Shown here piece by piece: positions 1 through 8,963 of a stretch of DNA of 64,000 bases. Source of the stretch: Acidimangrovimonas sediminis (GTDB taxonomy: Bacteria > Pseudomonadota > Alphaproteobacteria > Rhodobacterales > Rhodobacteraceae). A program made the position numbers and the translations under genes. Location of the stretch: positions 310,001-374,000 of the forward strand of contig NZ_PHSN01000001.1 of the NCBI RefSeq assembly GCF_002871005.1, given 5' to 3'. Position 1 is the stretch's first letter, and each line of letters starts with the position of its first letter. The notes under the pieces were generated by a model. It worked only from the letters and a program-made list of their open reading frames with translations. It did not search any database and was not told where the DNA came from.

Positions 1-2
1 TC

Positions 3-1331
3 TGGGCGGTGATCTTCCTGTCGGACCAGCTTCTGCAGCTGGTGGGGATCCGGCTGATCAGCGACATCCTGCGTGCCGATTGGGTTGCCTACGTGATGAC
101 CGGGCTGGCGCTTGGTGTCGGCCTTGCCGTGGTCGACGAGCTTTACGAATATCTCTCGCCCTTTCTGATCCTGCGGCTGTTGCGCGTGGTGATGCCGGTG
201 GTCACGCTGGTGGTGGCGGTGTTCCTGATCGCGCTGCCGGTGCATGGCTTCGGCAACCTCTTCGGCCAGCTCTCGGTCGCCGGGACGCTGCTGGCGATGG
301 CGGTGGCGGCGGCGACGCTGGTGACCACCGCGCTGGACCGCAGCGCGCAGGAATCGGTGCAGGGACGGCTGATGCGCGGCGCGGTACAACTGCTGGCGCT
401 GATGCTGCCGGCGCTTGCGGCGTTGGGGGGCTGGGCGGTCTGGCTCCGGGTCGAGGAGCACGGGCTGACGCCGACGCGCATTGCCGGGCTGACCGCGTCG
501 GGAGTGCTTCTGGCCTATGGGGTGGTCTACGCGGTGTCGGTGCTGATGCGCGGCGACTGGGGCCGGCGGATCCGCCGCGACAACGTGGCGCTGGCGGTGG
601 GGGTGATCCTGCTCTCGGCGCTCTGGCTGACGCCGGTGCTGAACGCCGAGAGAATCTCGGCCCAGAACCGGCTGGCGCGCTACACCACTGGGGAGACCCG
701 GGCCCAGACCGTCGATCTGAACTACCTCAGGACCGACCTGGGTCGGGCAGGGGCGGATGCGCTTGCCAGGCTGCGGAAGCTGGCAGAAAGCCCCGACCAC
801 GCCGCGCTAAAGGCCCGGTTCGCCGATCTCGATGCCGGGCGGCTGACGCCGGGGATGCCCGGCGCCTCGGATCTCGTGGCGCTGCGTCAGAGGCTGATGC
901 GCATGATGCCGGTCCGGCCCGAGGCGGCGGGGGGAGGCGGGCCTGACGGCGCCAGGCTGCTGGCGCAGGTCCTCGACAGCCGCAGCGCCTGGCAGCTCAA
1001 CGCCTGGGCCGAGGCCTGCGGGCGCAGCCTGACCGGCGGACAGCCGGGCTGTGTCTTCCTGGCGGGCGATTTCCTGCCCGACCGTCCGGGCGACGAGGCG
1101 CTGGTACTGACCATGGACGGCGCCGGGCAATTGCGCATCGACGCCTTCGGCGCGAATGCCTCGACCGGCAAGCTCGGGCCGCTGCCGGGCAGCAGCCAGA
1201 TGACGCCGGACGGAACGCGCCCCTCCGCCTCGGCGGTGATCTCGTCGGTGCTGGCGGGCAACACCGGGCTTGCCCCGGCGCGGCTGAACGCGCTGGGGGT
1301 CGGGGGGCTGCAGGTGATGGTTCTGCCCTGA
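3..1331 (+). CDS. DUF4153-like integral membrane protein, 5' end missing
   Basis: The frame is open to the window edge: the codons at 3-8 read through ahead of the first possible start, a GTG at 9. The real start therefore lies outside and this is a C-terminal portion of about 440 residues. The first 220 residues contain roughly six hydrophobic segments separated by short charged loops. The remaining 220 residues are soluble, start with a helical stretch, and end in a compact domain with no catalytic motif I recognise. This layout resembles DUF4153 membrane proteins of alphaproteobacteria, which have no established role. The family call is from overall appearance; a different polytopic membrane protein is possible. 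It ends at TGA 1329-1331, 91 bp before the convergent aminotransferase gene. Confidence 0.65.
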   Translation, partial: WAVIFLSDQLLQLVGIRLISDILRADWVAYVMTGLALGVGLAVVDELYEYLSPFLILRLLRVVMPVVTLVVAVFLIALPVHGFGNLFGQLSVAGTLLAMAVAAATLVTTALDRSAQESVQGRLMRGAVQLLALMLPALAALGGWAVWLRVEEHGLTPTRIAGLTASGVLLAYGVVYAVSVLMRGDWGRRIRRDNVALAVGVILLSALWLTPVLNAERISAQNRLARYTTGETRAQTVDLNYLRTDLGRAGADALARLRKLAESPDHAALKARFADLDAGRLTPGMPGASDLVALRQRLMRMMPVRPEAAGGGGPDGARLLAQVLDSRSAWQLNAWAEACGRSLTGGQPGCVFLAGDFLPDRPGDEALVLTMDGAGQLRIDAFGANASTGKLGPLPGSSQMTPDGTRPSASAVISSVLAGNTGLAPARLNALGVGGLQVMVLP

Positions 1332-1422
1332 GCGGGTGCCCGGCGCGCGCCCCGGCGGGGGCACAGGCGGCAGGCGCGCGCCCGGGGCGCTGCACGCGTC
1401 AGGGCCGGTGCACTGCGCGCGT

Positions 1423-2622
1423 TCAGCCCGCCGCGACCGTCCGCGCCGCCGCCTGCACCCCGCCCGGGGTGTGCGGGATCCCCAGCGCATCAAGCCCGGC
1501 TTCCATCACTGCCAGCGCACCAAGGGTCATGTGGGCATTGACGTGGCCCATGTGCGCGACCCGCAGGAAACCGTGGTAGGCCGGGTCGCCGGGGGGCGCC
1601 ATGCCAAGGCCGATGCCCAGCGTCACGCCTGCCTCACGCTCGGTCCAGTCGCGGAGCGCGGTGGCATGCGGGGCCCCCAGCCGGGCCGCGGTGACCGACC
1701 GCGCGCGGTGTGCCGGCTCGGCGATGTTCAGCCCGATCTCGGGCACGCCTTCGCCCCAGGCGTCGAAGGCCGCCCAGACTGCGCTTGCCAGAACCTCGTG
1801 CCGCTTCCAGATCGCGGGAAGGCCTTCCTCGGCGATCATGTCGAGCGCTTCGCGCAGGGCAAAGAGGTGGTGCGTGGGCGCGGTGCCGCCGAAATACTGG
1901 TAGAATTCCTGCGGATCGGCGCGCACGGTCCAGTCCCAGTAGGGCGTGCGCAGATCCGCCCCCTCGCAGGCGGCGCGCGCCCGGTCCGAGAACCAGACGA
2001 AGCCAAGGCCCGGCGGCGTCATCAGCCCCTTCTGGCTTGCCCCGACGGTAAGGTCGACGCCCCAGGCATCCATCCGGTATTCCTGGCAGCCGAGCGAGGC
2101 GATCGTGTCCACGGCCAGAAGCGCCGGGTGCCCCACCGCGTCGAGCGTCGCCCGCACCGCGGCGATGTCGTTGGTGACCGAGGTGGCGGTATCGACATGG
2201 GTCACCAGCACCACCTTGTAGGCATGGTCTTTGTCGGCCTCCAGCGCTCGGGCGAGGCGGTCCATGTCGACCGGGCCCTTCTTGCCGAAGTCGATCATGT
2301 CGACCTCGATCCCCAGGGCGCGGGCATGGTTGGCCCAGCCTTCGCCGAACCGGCCGGTGGCCAGCGACAGCGCCTTGTCCCCGCGCGAGAACAGGTTGGA
2401 ATTCGCGGCCTCCCATGCGCCGTGACCGTTCGAGATGTAGATCGCCACGTTCTGTGTCGTGCCCGCGACCTTGCGCAGGTCGTCGGCGATCGAGGCCGAG
2501 GTGCGGTGCAGTTCGCCCTCGTAGATGTTGGGCGAGGCGCGGTGCATGGCGCGCAGCACCCGGTCCGGCATGACCGAAGGGCCGGGAATGGCGACGTAGG
2601 AACGGCCGTTGGCAAGTGACAT
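1423..2622 (-). CDS. Class V aminotransferase (alanine/serine-glyoxylate aminotransferase family)
   Basis: A 399-residue PLP enzyme that by family moves an amino group between small amino acids and glyoxylate or pyruvate in the cytoplasm. The PLP-binding lysine is K198 in the VGASQKGLM motif. It is preceded by the conserved Asp in LLAVDTIAS (about residue 172), which contacts the pyridine nitrogen. The N-terminal AIPGPSVMP stretch matches the PGP motif at the start of this fold. The frame is open further upstream, but ATG 2622 has a good ribosome site (GGAGCCTCTC) and starts the protein where the family normally begins, so I prefer it. The gene stands alone, divergent from the phosphatase at 3048. 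The substrate cannot be told from sequence; it is not close to the aspartate-glyoxylate enzyme BhcA as I remember it. Confidence 0.85.
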   Translation of the reverse strand: MSLANGRSYVAIPGPSVMPDRVLRAMHRASPNIYEGELHRTSASIADDLRKVAGTTQNVAIYISNGHGAWEAANSNLFSRGDKALSLATGRFGEGWANHARALGIEVDMIDFGKKGPVDMDRLARALEADKDHAYKVVLVTHVDTATSVTNDIAAVRATLDAVGHPALLAVDTIASLGCQEYRMDAWGVDLTVGASQKGLMTPPGLGFVWFSDRARAACEGADLRTPYWDWTVRADPQEFYQYFGGTAPTHHLFALREALDMIAEEGLPAIWKRHEVLASAVWAAFDAWGEGVPEIGLNIAEPAHRARSVTAARLGAPHATALRDWTEREAGVTLGIGLGMAPPGDPAYHGFLRVAHMGHVNAHMTLGALAVMEAGLDALGIPHTPGGVQAAARTVAAG

Positions 2623-2811
2623 GAGAGGCTCCGCACGGATGAACGTCCCTGCGTAAGCCGCGCCGCGGGAAGGGTCAATGCGCCGCCGCCCCCGGCCCGA
2701 AGGTCGAGCGCACGGCGCGGCCCCCGCCCGCTTACAAAGACCGCTCAAAGCCCGCCCGCGCCCCTCGCCACTCCACGGACCATTCCGCCTCGAAGGAAGA
2801 CACGCCCCTCC

Positions 2812-2866
2812 CTTCTTCTGAGCGCAAATATCCCGGGGGTGCGGGGGCTGGCCCCCGCTGCACCCC
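2812..2866 (-). repeat. Intergenic repeat family A, copy 1
   Basis: Read on the minus strand: a GC hairpin (GCGGGGGC/GCCCCCGC, 2841-2858), CACCCCCG, GGATATTT, then the purine tail CAGAAGAAGG. It sits in the 425-bp gap between the divergent aminotransferase and phosphatase genes, so it cannot simply terminate either of them. The rest of the gap (2623-2811 and 2867-3047) is GC-rich with no convincing ORF. Confidence 0.7.
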
Positions 2867-3047
2867 GCCCGCCGTGCCACGCCATCCCCCCGCCTCCCTC
2901 ACCCTGTCGCCCCGCCCCGCCCTCGCCGAGGCTTCGCTTGCCAGAGTGGGGCGGAGCGGATAGACCCCGGCGCGGGCAGGATGCCCGGGCAGGCAGGGCG
3001 CGGCGCCACGGTGGCACCCCCCGGATCCCGGGCCGGTTGGAGAGCGG

Positions 3048-3746
3048 ATGTTCAAGGCACTCGGACGGCGGCTGAAGGCGCTGGAGCATCGTATCGCGGA
3101 TGCCGATTACACGCGGATCGAGGATCCGAGGGTGCGGCGCCGGGCGATGGCGTGGCTGCTGTTCCTCGACCACGGGATCCTGCGCGGGGTCTGGACCAAC
3201 TTCTTCCCGGTGGCCGAGGGCGTCTACCGTTCGAACCAGCCCGACGGAAAGCGGGTGCTGCGCTATGGCCGGATGGGGATCAAGGCGATCCTCAACCTGC
3301 GGGGCGACGGCCGCAAGCCCTTCCACCTGTTCGAGAAGGCCGCGGCGCGCGAGGCGGGGATCGAGATCGTCGACCTCCAGCTTCAGGCCCGCGACCTGGT
3401 GACCGCCGAGCGCCTGATGGAGCTGGACGAGGTGTTCCGCACCATCCCGCGACCCTTCGTCATGCATTGCAAGTCGGGGGCCGACCGGGCGGGCTTTGCC
3501 TCGGCGCTCTACCTGCTCCTGTACGAGGGCGCGACGGTCGAGGAGGCGCAGAAGCAGCTGTCGCTGAGATATGCCCATGTCGAACGCTCGCGCACCGGTA
3601 TCCTCGATCATTTCCTGCGCTACTACGGCCGCGAGCAGCGTCGCACCGGCATCGGCCTGCGCGAATGGATCCGCGACGGCTACGACCCCGAGGAGGTGCG
3701 CCGCTCCTTCGCCGACTGGCGCGAGGGGCGCTGGGACCCGGTCTGA
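3048..3746 (+). CDS. Tyrosine/dual-specificity phosphatase-like protein
   Basis: A 232-residue cytoplasmic protein with the cysteine-phosphatase signature HCKSGADRAG at 140-149 (catalytic C141, phosphate-binding R147, the CX5R motif). Upstream, about residues 57-87, it has the VYRSNQPDGK and ILNLRG elements typical of bacterial DSP-like phosphatases: a general-fold strand followed by the Asn-Leu-Arg turn. A basic, amphipathic N-terminal 30 residues precedes the domain. Family members dephosphorylate protein tyrosine or small phospho-substrates; nothing here fixes the substrate. The start ATG follows GGAGAGCGG. It reads in the same direction as the exporter gene 95 bp downstream and could be co-transcribed with it. 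Confidence 0.8.
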   Translation: MFKALGRRLKALEHRIADADYTRIEDPRVRRRAMAWLLFLDHGILRGVWTNFFPVAEGVYRSNQPDGKRVLRYGRMGIKAILNLRGDGRKPFHLFEKAAAREAGIEIVDLQLQARDLVTAERLMELDEVFRTIPRPFVMHCKSGADRAGFASALYLLLYEGATVEEAQKQLSLRYAHVERSRTGILDHFLRYYGREQRRTGIGLREWIRDGYDPEEVRRSFADWREGRWDPV

Positions 3747-3841
3747 TCCGAGTGATCCGGACCCCTCGCGGTCGACCTGCACCGGCGCCGGGAACGATCC
3801 GCCCCTTGCTCTCGCCCCCCGCCACGCGGCATGAAAGGCGC

Positions 3842-4726
3842 ATGCGCCTCTTCCTGCTTGCCACCCTCACCATGATCGCCTTCGCCGCCAACTCGGTCCT
3901 GACCCGGCTGGCGCTGGCGCTGGCGGGGCACGGGCCCGGTATGGGGCAGGGCCCCGATATCGGACCTGCGGAATTCGCGGTGCTGCGGCTTGCCTCGGGG
4001 GCGGTGATGCTGGGTGTGCTGGTACACCTGCGCCGCGCGCCTCTCGGCCTTGCCGCGCCCGGGCGGATCGCCGGGGTGCTGTCGCTGGCGGTCTACGTGC
4101 TGGGGTTCTCCTTCGCCTATCTCACGCTGCCCGCGGGCCTCGGTGCGCTGATCCTGTTCGGGATGGTGCAGATCACGATGTTCGCCGGCGCCGCGCTCGG
4201 GCGCGAAACCATGCCGCCGCGCCGCTGGGCGGGCGCCGCGCTGGCCTTCGCGGGCCTCGTCTGGCTGCTCTGGCCCACCGGCGTCGGCGCGCCGCCGGCG
4301 GCGGGGGCGCTGATGATGGCCGCGGCGGGCGCGGGCTGGGGGATCTACTCGCTGAAGGGCAGGGGCGCGCGCGACCCGCAGGCCGCGACCGCCGCGAATT
4401 TCCTGCTCGCCACGCCGATCGCGTTCGTCGCGCTGCCGTTCGTGCCCGGGCCGTTGCATGTCAGCGCGGAAGGGGCGGTGCTGGCGATCCTGTCCGGCGC
4501 GGTGACCTCGGGGCTCGGCTACGCGCTCTGGTATGCCGTGCTGCCCCGCCTCGCGGCCTCGTCGGCGGCGGTGGCGCAGTTGACCGTGCCGCTGATCGCC
4601 ATGGCGGGCGGCGCGCTCTTCCTGGCCGAACCGCTGACCCACCGCTTCGCCGTCTCGGCGGCGCTGGTGATCGCAGGCGTCCTGATCTCGCTCAGCCGGC
4701 CGCGGGCGAGGGCGCGCAGGGCCTAG
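3842..4726 (+). CDS. EamA/DMT-family transporter
   Basis: A 294-residue inner-membrane protein with about ten hydrophobic segments arranged as two EamA repeats, the drug/metabolite transporter fold. Substrates in this family range from amino acids to nucleotide sugars and cannot be inferred. The frame is open well upstream, but ATG 3842 begins directly with the first membrane segment (MRLFLLATLTMIAFAANS) and is preceded by a weak AAAGG. The C-terminal tail is short and basic (RPRARARRA). Its stop overlaps the stop of the convergent Gre-like gene by 4 bp in a shared CTAG at 4723-4726. Confidence 0.85.
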   Translation: MRLFLLATLTMIAFAANSVLTRLALALAGHGPGMGQGPDIGPAEFAVLRLASGAVMLGVLVHLRRAPLGLAAPGRIAGVLSLAVYVLGFSFAYLTLPAGLGALILFGMVQITMFAGAALGRETMPPRRWAGAALAFAGLVWLLWPTGVGAPPAAGALMMAAAGAGWGIYSLKGRGARDPQAATAANFLLATPIAFVALPFVPGPLHVSAEGAVLAILSGAVTSGLGYALWYAVLPRLAASSAAVAQLTVPLIAMAGGALFLAEPLTHRFAVSAALVIAGVLISLSRPRARARRA

Positions 4727-5217
4727 TCCGGATAGGCGATCGCCACCACTTCCAGCTCCCGCGCGCCGCCGGGTCGCGGCCAGCGCACCACGTCGCCGAT
4801 CCCCGCCCCGATCAGCGCCCGCGCCAGCGGCGCCTGGGGGGCGATCCAGCCCTTCGCCGCCGCGGCCTCGTCCTCGCCGACGATGCGAAAGACCCGCTCC
4901 GTGCCGTCCTCCTCCGCCACCGTCACCGTGGCGCCGAAGGCCACCTCGCTCCGCGGTTGCGCCGCCATCTCCACCGGGATCGCCGATCGCAGCCGCGCCT
5001 CGAGATAGCGGATATCACGCTCCGCCGCCGCCTCCGGCAGCCTGTCCAGCCGGTCTTCCCGCGCCCGCAGCGCCATCAGCCGCGCCTGCGCCTCGGCCAG
5101 ACGCGCGCGCAGCTCCGCCAGCCCCGAGGGCGTGACGTAATTCGGATGCGGGCTTACGGGCAGGTCGGGCAACGGCGCATTGTCCGGCCCGTCCTCCTTG
5201 ACGAAGGCGCGGCTCAT
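4723..5217 (-). CDS. GreA/GreB-family transcription elongation factor
   Basis: A 164-residue protein with the two-part Gre layout. Residues about 28-78 form a Leu/Arg/Glu-rich antiparallel coiled coil whose tip carries acidic residues (PEAAAERD), and residues 85-164 form an FKBP-like beta domain (VAFGATVTVAEEDGTE, ending in EVVAIAYPD). Gre factors insert the coiled coil into the secondary channel of RNA polymerase and stimulate transcript cleavage in backtracked complexes. The N-terminal extension of about 25 residues (MSRAFVKEDG...) and the overall look are closer to GreB than to GreA. The canonical SENA(D/E)Y tip is not conserved, so cleavage activity is uncertain and it may be another secondary-channel binder. 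Single gene; its upstream gap holds repeat copy 2. Confidence 0.75.
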   Translation of the reverse strand: MSRAFVKEDGPDNAPLPDLPVSPHPNYVTPSGLAELRARLAEAQARLMALRAREDRLDRLPEAAAERDIRYLEARLRSAIPVEMAAQPRSEVAFGATVTVAEEDGTERVFRIVGEDEAAAAKGWIAPQAPLARALIGAGIGDVVRWPRPGGARELEVVAIAYPD

Positions 5218-5280
5218 GGCGGGATCGGTGGTTCAGCGTCCATGACCGAAGCCTGACCCCACCCGCACAAAAGGTCCATG

Positions 5281-5340
5281 CCTTTCTTCTGAGCGGAAAT
5301 ATCCTCGGGGGGTGCAGGGGGGCAGACGGCCCCCCTGCCT
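5281..5340 (-). repeat. Intergenic repeat family A, copy 2
   Basis: On the minus strand, directly after the ALDH16 stop, comes a 9-bp hairpin (GCAGGGGGG 5314-5322 with CCCCCCTGC 5330-5338), then GGATATTT and CAGAAGAAAGG. In this position it could act as a terminator for deoC-ALDH, although the run of U is missing. Confidence 0.7.
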
Positions 5341-5351
5341 GCCACGCACGG

Positions 5352-7694
5352 TCAGCCCTCGCCGTAGGGCACCCAGACGGTCTTCACCTCCACCGCCTGC
5401 GCCAGGAATTCCCGGCCCTCGCCTTCGGCCCCGAACCAGTCCCGCGCGCGGCCGTCGTTGACCCATGTCCGTTTCAGGTTCCCGGCCGAGAGACGCTCGA
5501 CGAGGCCCGAGATATCGGCCGAGGAGAAGCTCCAGACCGCATCCACATCCATGTGCCCGGCCAGGGCCGCCGCCAGATCCGCGGCCGGGCCGGCGACGAA
5601 ATTCACCACGCCCCCGGGCAGATCCGAGGTGTCCAGCACCTGGGCCAGATCCGCCGCCATCAGGGGATGCGCGCAGGAGGGCACCAGCACGCAGGCATTG
5701 CCCATCGCGATCGCCGGCGCCATCGCCGACACGAGGCCCAGCAGCGGCGCCTCGTCGGGGCAGAGCGCGCCGATCACGCCCACGGGTTCGCGCAGCGCCA
5801 GCGCCAGCGCCTTCATCGGCACCGGCTTCGCCGCCCCCTCGACCTTGTCGGCCCAGGCGGCGTAGGTGAACAGGCGCGAGATCGCCGCCTCCACCTCGGC
5901 CTCGCCCGCCTTGCCGGTCATCGCCTTCAGCCGTGCCGCGAATTCCACGGCCCGGGCGGAAAGGTTCTCGGCGATGTAATAGAGCACCTGCGTGCGGTTG
6001 TGGGCAGTGGTCTTCGCCCAGCCCCTGGCGCCGCGCGCGGCTTCCACCGCGTTGCGGATGTCCTTGCGGCTGCCTGTGCCCACATGTCCCAGCAGCCGAC
6101 CCTTCGCGCCCCAGACCGGCGTGGAATAGCCGCTGTCGGGCCGGGCCTGCTTGCCGCCGATATAGAACTTCGCGGTGCGGTCGATCCCCTCGACTTTGGC
6201 GGACGCGGGGGCGGGGTTGGGTGCTACGGGCTTCAGCGCCCGGGGCGTCCGGGCGGGCCGCAGATAGGCCATCAGCCCCTCCCATCCGCCCTCGCGGCCG
6301 AAGCCGCTTTCGCGCACGCCGCCGAAACCTGCAGCGGCGTCGAACATGTTGGTGCCGTTGATCCAGACGACCCCGGCCGCCAGTTTCGGCGCCATGTCGA
6401 GGGCAAGGTTCACGTTCTCGGTCCAGACCGAGGCGGCAAGGCCATAGCGCGAATTGTTTGCCATCTCCGTCGCCTCACCCGGCGTGCGGAAGGTGGACGA
6501 GACCAGCACCGGCCCGAACACCTCCTGCTGCATCAGCGGGTTGGAGGGCGACAGGCCAGCGATCAGCGTCGGCGGGTAGAAGCAGCCCTCGGGCACCGCG
6601 CAGGCCGCGACATGGGTGTCACCCTCGGCATTCGCGGCGACCATCGCGGCGATGCGGTCACGCTGCACCGGGCCTGCGATCGCGCCCATGTCGATGCATT
6701 TGTCCAGCGGATCGCCCACCCGCAGCGTGTCCATGCGGGCGCGCAGCTTGGTGTGGAAACGCGCAGCCACACCTTCCTGCACCAAGAGGCGCGAGCCGGC
6801 GCAGCAGACCTGCCCGCCGTTGAACCAGATCGCATCCACCAACCCCTCGACCGCGCTGTCCAGATCGGCGTCGTCGAAGACGATGTAGGGCGACTTGCCG
6901 CCCAGCTCCAAGGTCAGCGCGATGCCCCGGCCCGCGGTCTCCTCCCGGATCTTCCGCCCTACCTCGGTCGAGCCGGTGAAGGCGATCTTGTCGACCTTCG
7001 CCACGACCAGCGCCGCACCGGTCTCGCCATCCCCGGTGACGATGTTGATCACCCCCTTCGGCACCCCCGCTTCGCGGCTGATCTCGGCGAAGAGGAGGGC
7101 GGTGAGGGGCGTGTATTCGGCAGGCTTCAGCACCACCGCGTTGCCGGCGGCGAGCGCGGGGGCCACTTTCCATGCCAGCATCAGCAGGGGGAAGTTCCAC
7201 GGCACGATCTGGCCGCAAACGCCAAGCGCCTCCATCCCCGGGCGCTCGGCATCCATGAGCTGGGCAAGGCCCGCGTGATAGTAGAAATGCCGCGCGACCA
7301 GCGGCACGTCGATGTCGCGGCTCTCGCGGATGGGTTTGCCGGTGTCGAGGGTTTCCAGCACGGCAAAAAGGCGGGCGTGTTTCTGCATCAGCCGCGCCAG
7401 CGCATAAAGCACGCGCGCCCGCTGGTGGCCGCTTTGCGCCGCCCACGGCGCCTGCGCCTTGCGCGCCGCCGCCACAGCGCGGGCGACGTCATCGGCGCTG
7501 CCCTGCGTCACCTCGGCCAGCGTCTCGCCGGTGGCGGGGTTCATCGTGGCGAAGGACTCGCCTGGCTGGGTGAAGGCGCCGTCGATGAAATGGCCGAAGC
7601 GGCGGCCATGGGTGTCGAGCCAGGCCATCGCCTCGGCGGCGCTTTCGGTGGCGGGGCCATAGGACATGGCGTCGAAGATGTCGCGGATTGTCAT
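5352..7694 (-). CDS. ALDH16-type aldehyde dehydrogenase with degenerate second ALDH domain
   Basis: A 780-residue protein, about 1.6 times the usual ALDH length. Residues 1-480 are a complete NAD(P)+-dependent aldehyde dehydrogenase: PWNFPLLMLAWKVAPAL near 166, the FTGSTEVGR nucleotide loop near 239, general base E263 in LELGGKSP, and catalytic C297 in GGQVCCAGS. Residues about 520-780 are a second, shortened ALDH fold (AVEAARGARGWAKTT, then PLLGLVSAMAPAIAMGNACVLVPS). It keeps the nucleotide-fold segments but has no Glu/Cys active-site motifs. This is the ALDH16 architecture, of which a bacterial example (Loktanella) has been studied. It starts 4 bp after the deoC stop, so the two are translationally linked. 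The natural guess is oxidation of the acetaldehyde released by DeoC to acetate. ATG 7694 is preceded by GGGGTGA. Confidence 0.88.
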   Translation of the reverse strand: MTIRDIFDAMSYGPATESAAEAMAWLDTHGRRFGHFIDGAFTQPGESFATMNPATGETLAEVTQGSADDVARAVAAARKAQAPWAAQSGHQRARVLYALARLMQKHARLFAVLETLDTGKPIRESRDIDVPLVARHFYYHAGLAQLMDAERPGMEALGVCGQIVPWNFPLLMLAWKVAPALAAGNAVVLKPAEYTPLTALLFAEISREAGVPKGVINIVTGDGETGAALVVAKVDKIAFTGSTEVGRKIREETAGRGIALTLELGGKSPYIVFDDADLDSAVEGLVDAIWFNGGQVCCAGSRLLVQEGVAARFHTKLRARMDTLRVGDPLDKCIDMGAIAGPVQRDRIAAMVAANAEGDTHVAACAVPEGCFYPPTLIAGLSPSNPLMQQEVFGPVLVSSTFRTPGEATEMANNSRYGLAASVWTENVNLALDMAPKLAAGVVWINGTNMFDAAAGFGGVRESGFGREGGWEGLMAYLRPARTPRALKPVAPNPAPASAKVEGIDRTAKFYIGGKQARPDSGYSTPVWGAKGRLLGHVGTGSRKDIRNAVEAARGARGWAKTTAHNRTQVLYYIAENLSARAVEFAARLKAMTGKAGEAEVEAAISRLFTYAAWADKVEGAAKPVPMKALALALREPVGVIGALCPDEAPLLGLVSAMAPAIAMGNACVLVPSCAHPLMAADLAQVLDTSDLPGGVVNFVAGPAADLAAALAGHMDVDAVWSFSSADISGLVERLSAGNLKRTWVNDGRARDWFGAEGEGREFLAQAVEVKTVWVPYGEG

Positions 7695-7698
7695 GGCT

Positions 7699-8724
7699 TC
7701 ACCCCATCGCGTGGCGGTTGGCGGCCGAATACTGGCCGGTGACATGGTGTTCCAGCTGACGCTCGATATCGCCAAGCAGCGACGAGGCACCGAAGCGGAA
7801 AAGGTCGGGCTGCAGCCAGGGAAGGCCCAGCTCCTCCTTCATGAGGCTCAGGTACACCAGCGCATCCTTGGCCTTTGAGATCCCGCCCGCGGGCTTGTAG
7901 CCCACCTTGTAGCCGGTCGCGGCCTCATAGTCGCGGATCGCCCGGATCATGGTCAGCGAGACGGGAAGGGTGGCGTTCACGCCCTCCTTCCCGGTCGAGG
8001 TCTTGATGAAATCCGCGCCGCCCATCATGCAGACCAGACTGGCGCGGGCCACGTTGCGCAGGGTGCCGAGTTCGCCGGTCGCGAGGATTGCCTTGATATG
8101 GGCCTCTCCGGCGGCCTCGCGCATTTCGCGCATCTCGTCATAGAGCGCTTGCCAGTTGCCGGTCAGCACGTGGCGGCGCGAGATGACGATGTCGATCTCC
8201 TTCGCACCTGCGCGGACGCTCTCGCCGATCTCGGCGATGCGCAGGCGGTAGGGCGACAGACCCGCGGGAAAGCCGGTGGAGACGGCGGCGACGGGGATCC
8301 GGGTGCCCTCCAGCGCGCGGACGGCGGTTTCCACCATCTCGTGGTAGACGCAGACGGCGCCGGTGGTGAGCCCCTCCATCCCCAGCGCGTGCAAGAGGTC
8401 GGGACGCACCGGCTGGCGCGCCTTGGCGCAGAGGCGGCGCACGCGGCCCTCGGTGTCGTCGCCCGCAAGGGTGGTGAGGTCGATCAGGCTGACGGCCTTG
8501 CACAGCCACGCGGCCTGATACTCCTTCTTGACCGAGCGGCGGCCGGGCAGGGTGGCCGCGCGGCGCTCGATCGCGGGGGTGTTGGCCTGGACGCGGGCGA
8601 CCCAGTCGAGGTCAAGCGGCTGGCCGGGATTGCGCGGGTGGCCGTGCGGCGGGGTGACTTGCGGAAGCTGCGACGCAGTTGCGGCCGCCGCCGGTGCCGC
8701 CGGATGGGCGTTGTCGGTCTGCAT
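7699..8724 (-). CDS. deoC: Deoxyribose-phosphate aldolase
   Basis: A 341-residue TIM-barrel aldolase that splits 2-deoxyribose 5-phosphate into glyceraldehyde 3-phosphate and acetaldehyde in deoxynucleoside catabolism. The Schiff-base lysine is in the ADFIKTSTGKEG motif and the proton-relay lysine in GYKPAGGIS, both intact. The protein is longer than E. coli DeoC because of an N-terminal extension of about 60 residues rich in Ala and Pro, as in other long-form alphaproteobacterial and eukaryotic enzymes. ATG 8724 was chosen for its ribosome site GGGAGGAC; the frame stays open 18 codons further up without one. It is the first gene of the two-gene operon with the ALDH16-type enzyme. The 239-bp gap upstream holds a short imperfect repeat of GG(C)CGGAAGGGT at 8805-8828. 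Confidence 0.92.
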   Translation of the reverse strand: MQTDNAHPAAPAAAATASQLPQVTPPHGHPRNPGQPLDLDWVARVQANTPAIERRAATLPGRRSVKKEYQAAWLCKAVSLIDLTTLAGDDTEGRVRRLCAKARQPVRPDLLHALGMEGLTTGAVCVYHEMVETAVRALEGTRIPVAAVSTGFPAGLSPYRLRIAEIGESVRAGAKEIDIVISRRHVLTGNWQALYDEMREMREAAGEAHIKAILATGELGTLRNVARASLVCMMGGADFIKTSTGKEGVNATLPVSLTMIRAIRDYEAATGYKVGYKPAGGISKAKDALVYLSLMKEELGLPWLQPDLFRFGASSLLGDIERQLEHHVTGQYSAANRHAMG

Positions 8725-8923
8725 GTGTCCTCCCTCGGGCAGGGCGCGAAACTGGCACGGCGCGGGGCGGCTTGGCAAGGCGGGACGCGGGGGCAGGGAG
8801 GGGTGGCCGGAAGGGTGGCAGGAAGGGTGACAGGGGGGGAGGCAGGCAGAAGGGCGGCCCTGCCGGGGACGCGTCGGCCGCTCTCAGCTTCGCGATGGGG
8901 GGCGCGGGGCGGAGGCGGGGTTT

Positions 8924-8948
8924 GCGTATTTGGGGAACAATGAAAGGG
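8924..8948 (+). repeat. Intergenic repeat family A, copy 3 (GCGTATTTGG subtype)
   Basis: The sequence GCGTATTTGGGGAACAATGAAAGG lies just beyond the stop of mnhG. It is nearly identical to the copy at 43490 (one base different across 24) and has the same ATTT-spacer-GAAAG layout as the other family A members. There is no clear hairpin on its 5' side. Confidence 0.6.
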
Positions 8949-8963
8949 GGGCGGGGGCGCGGA

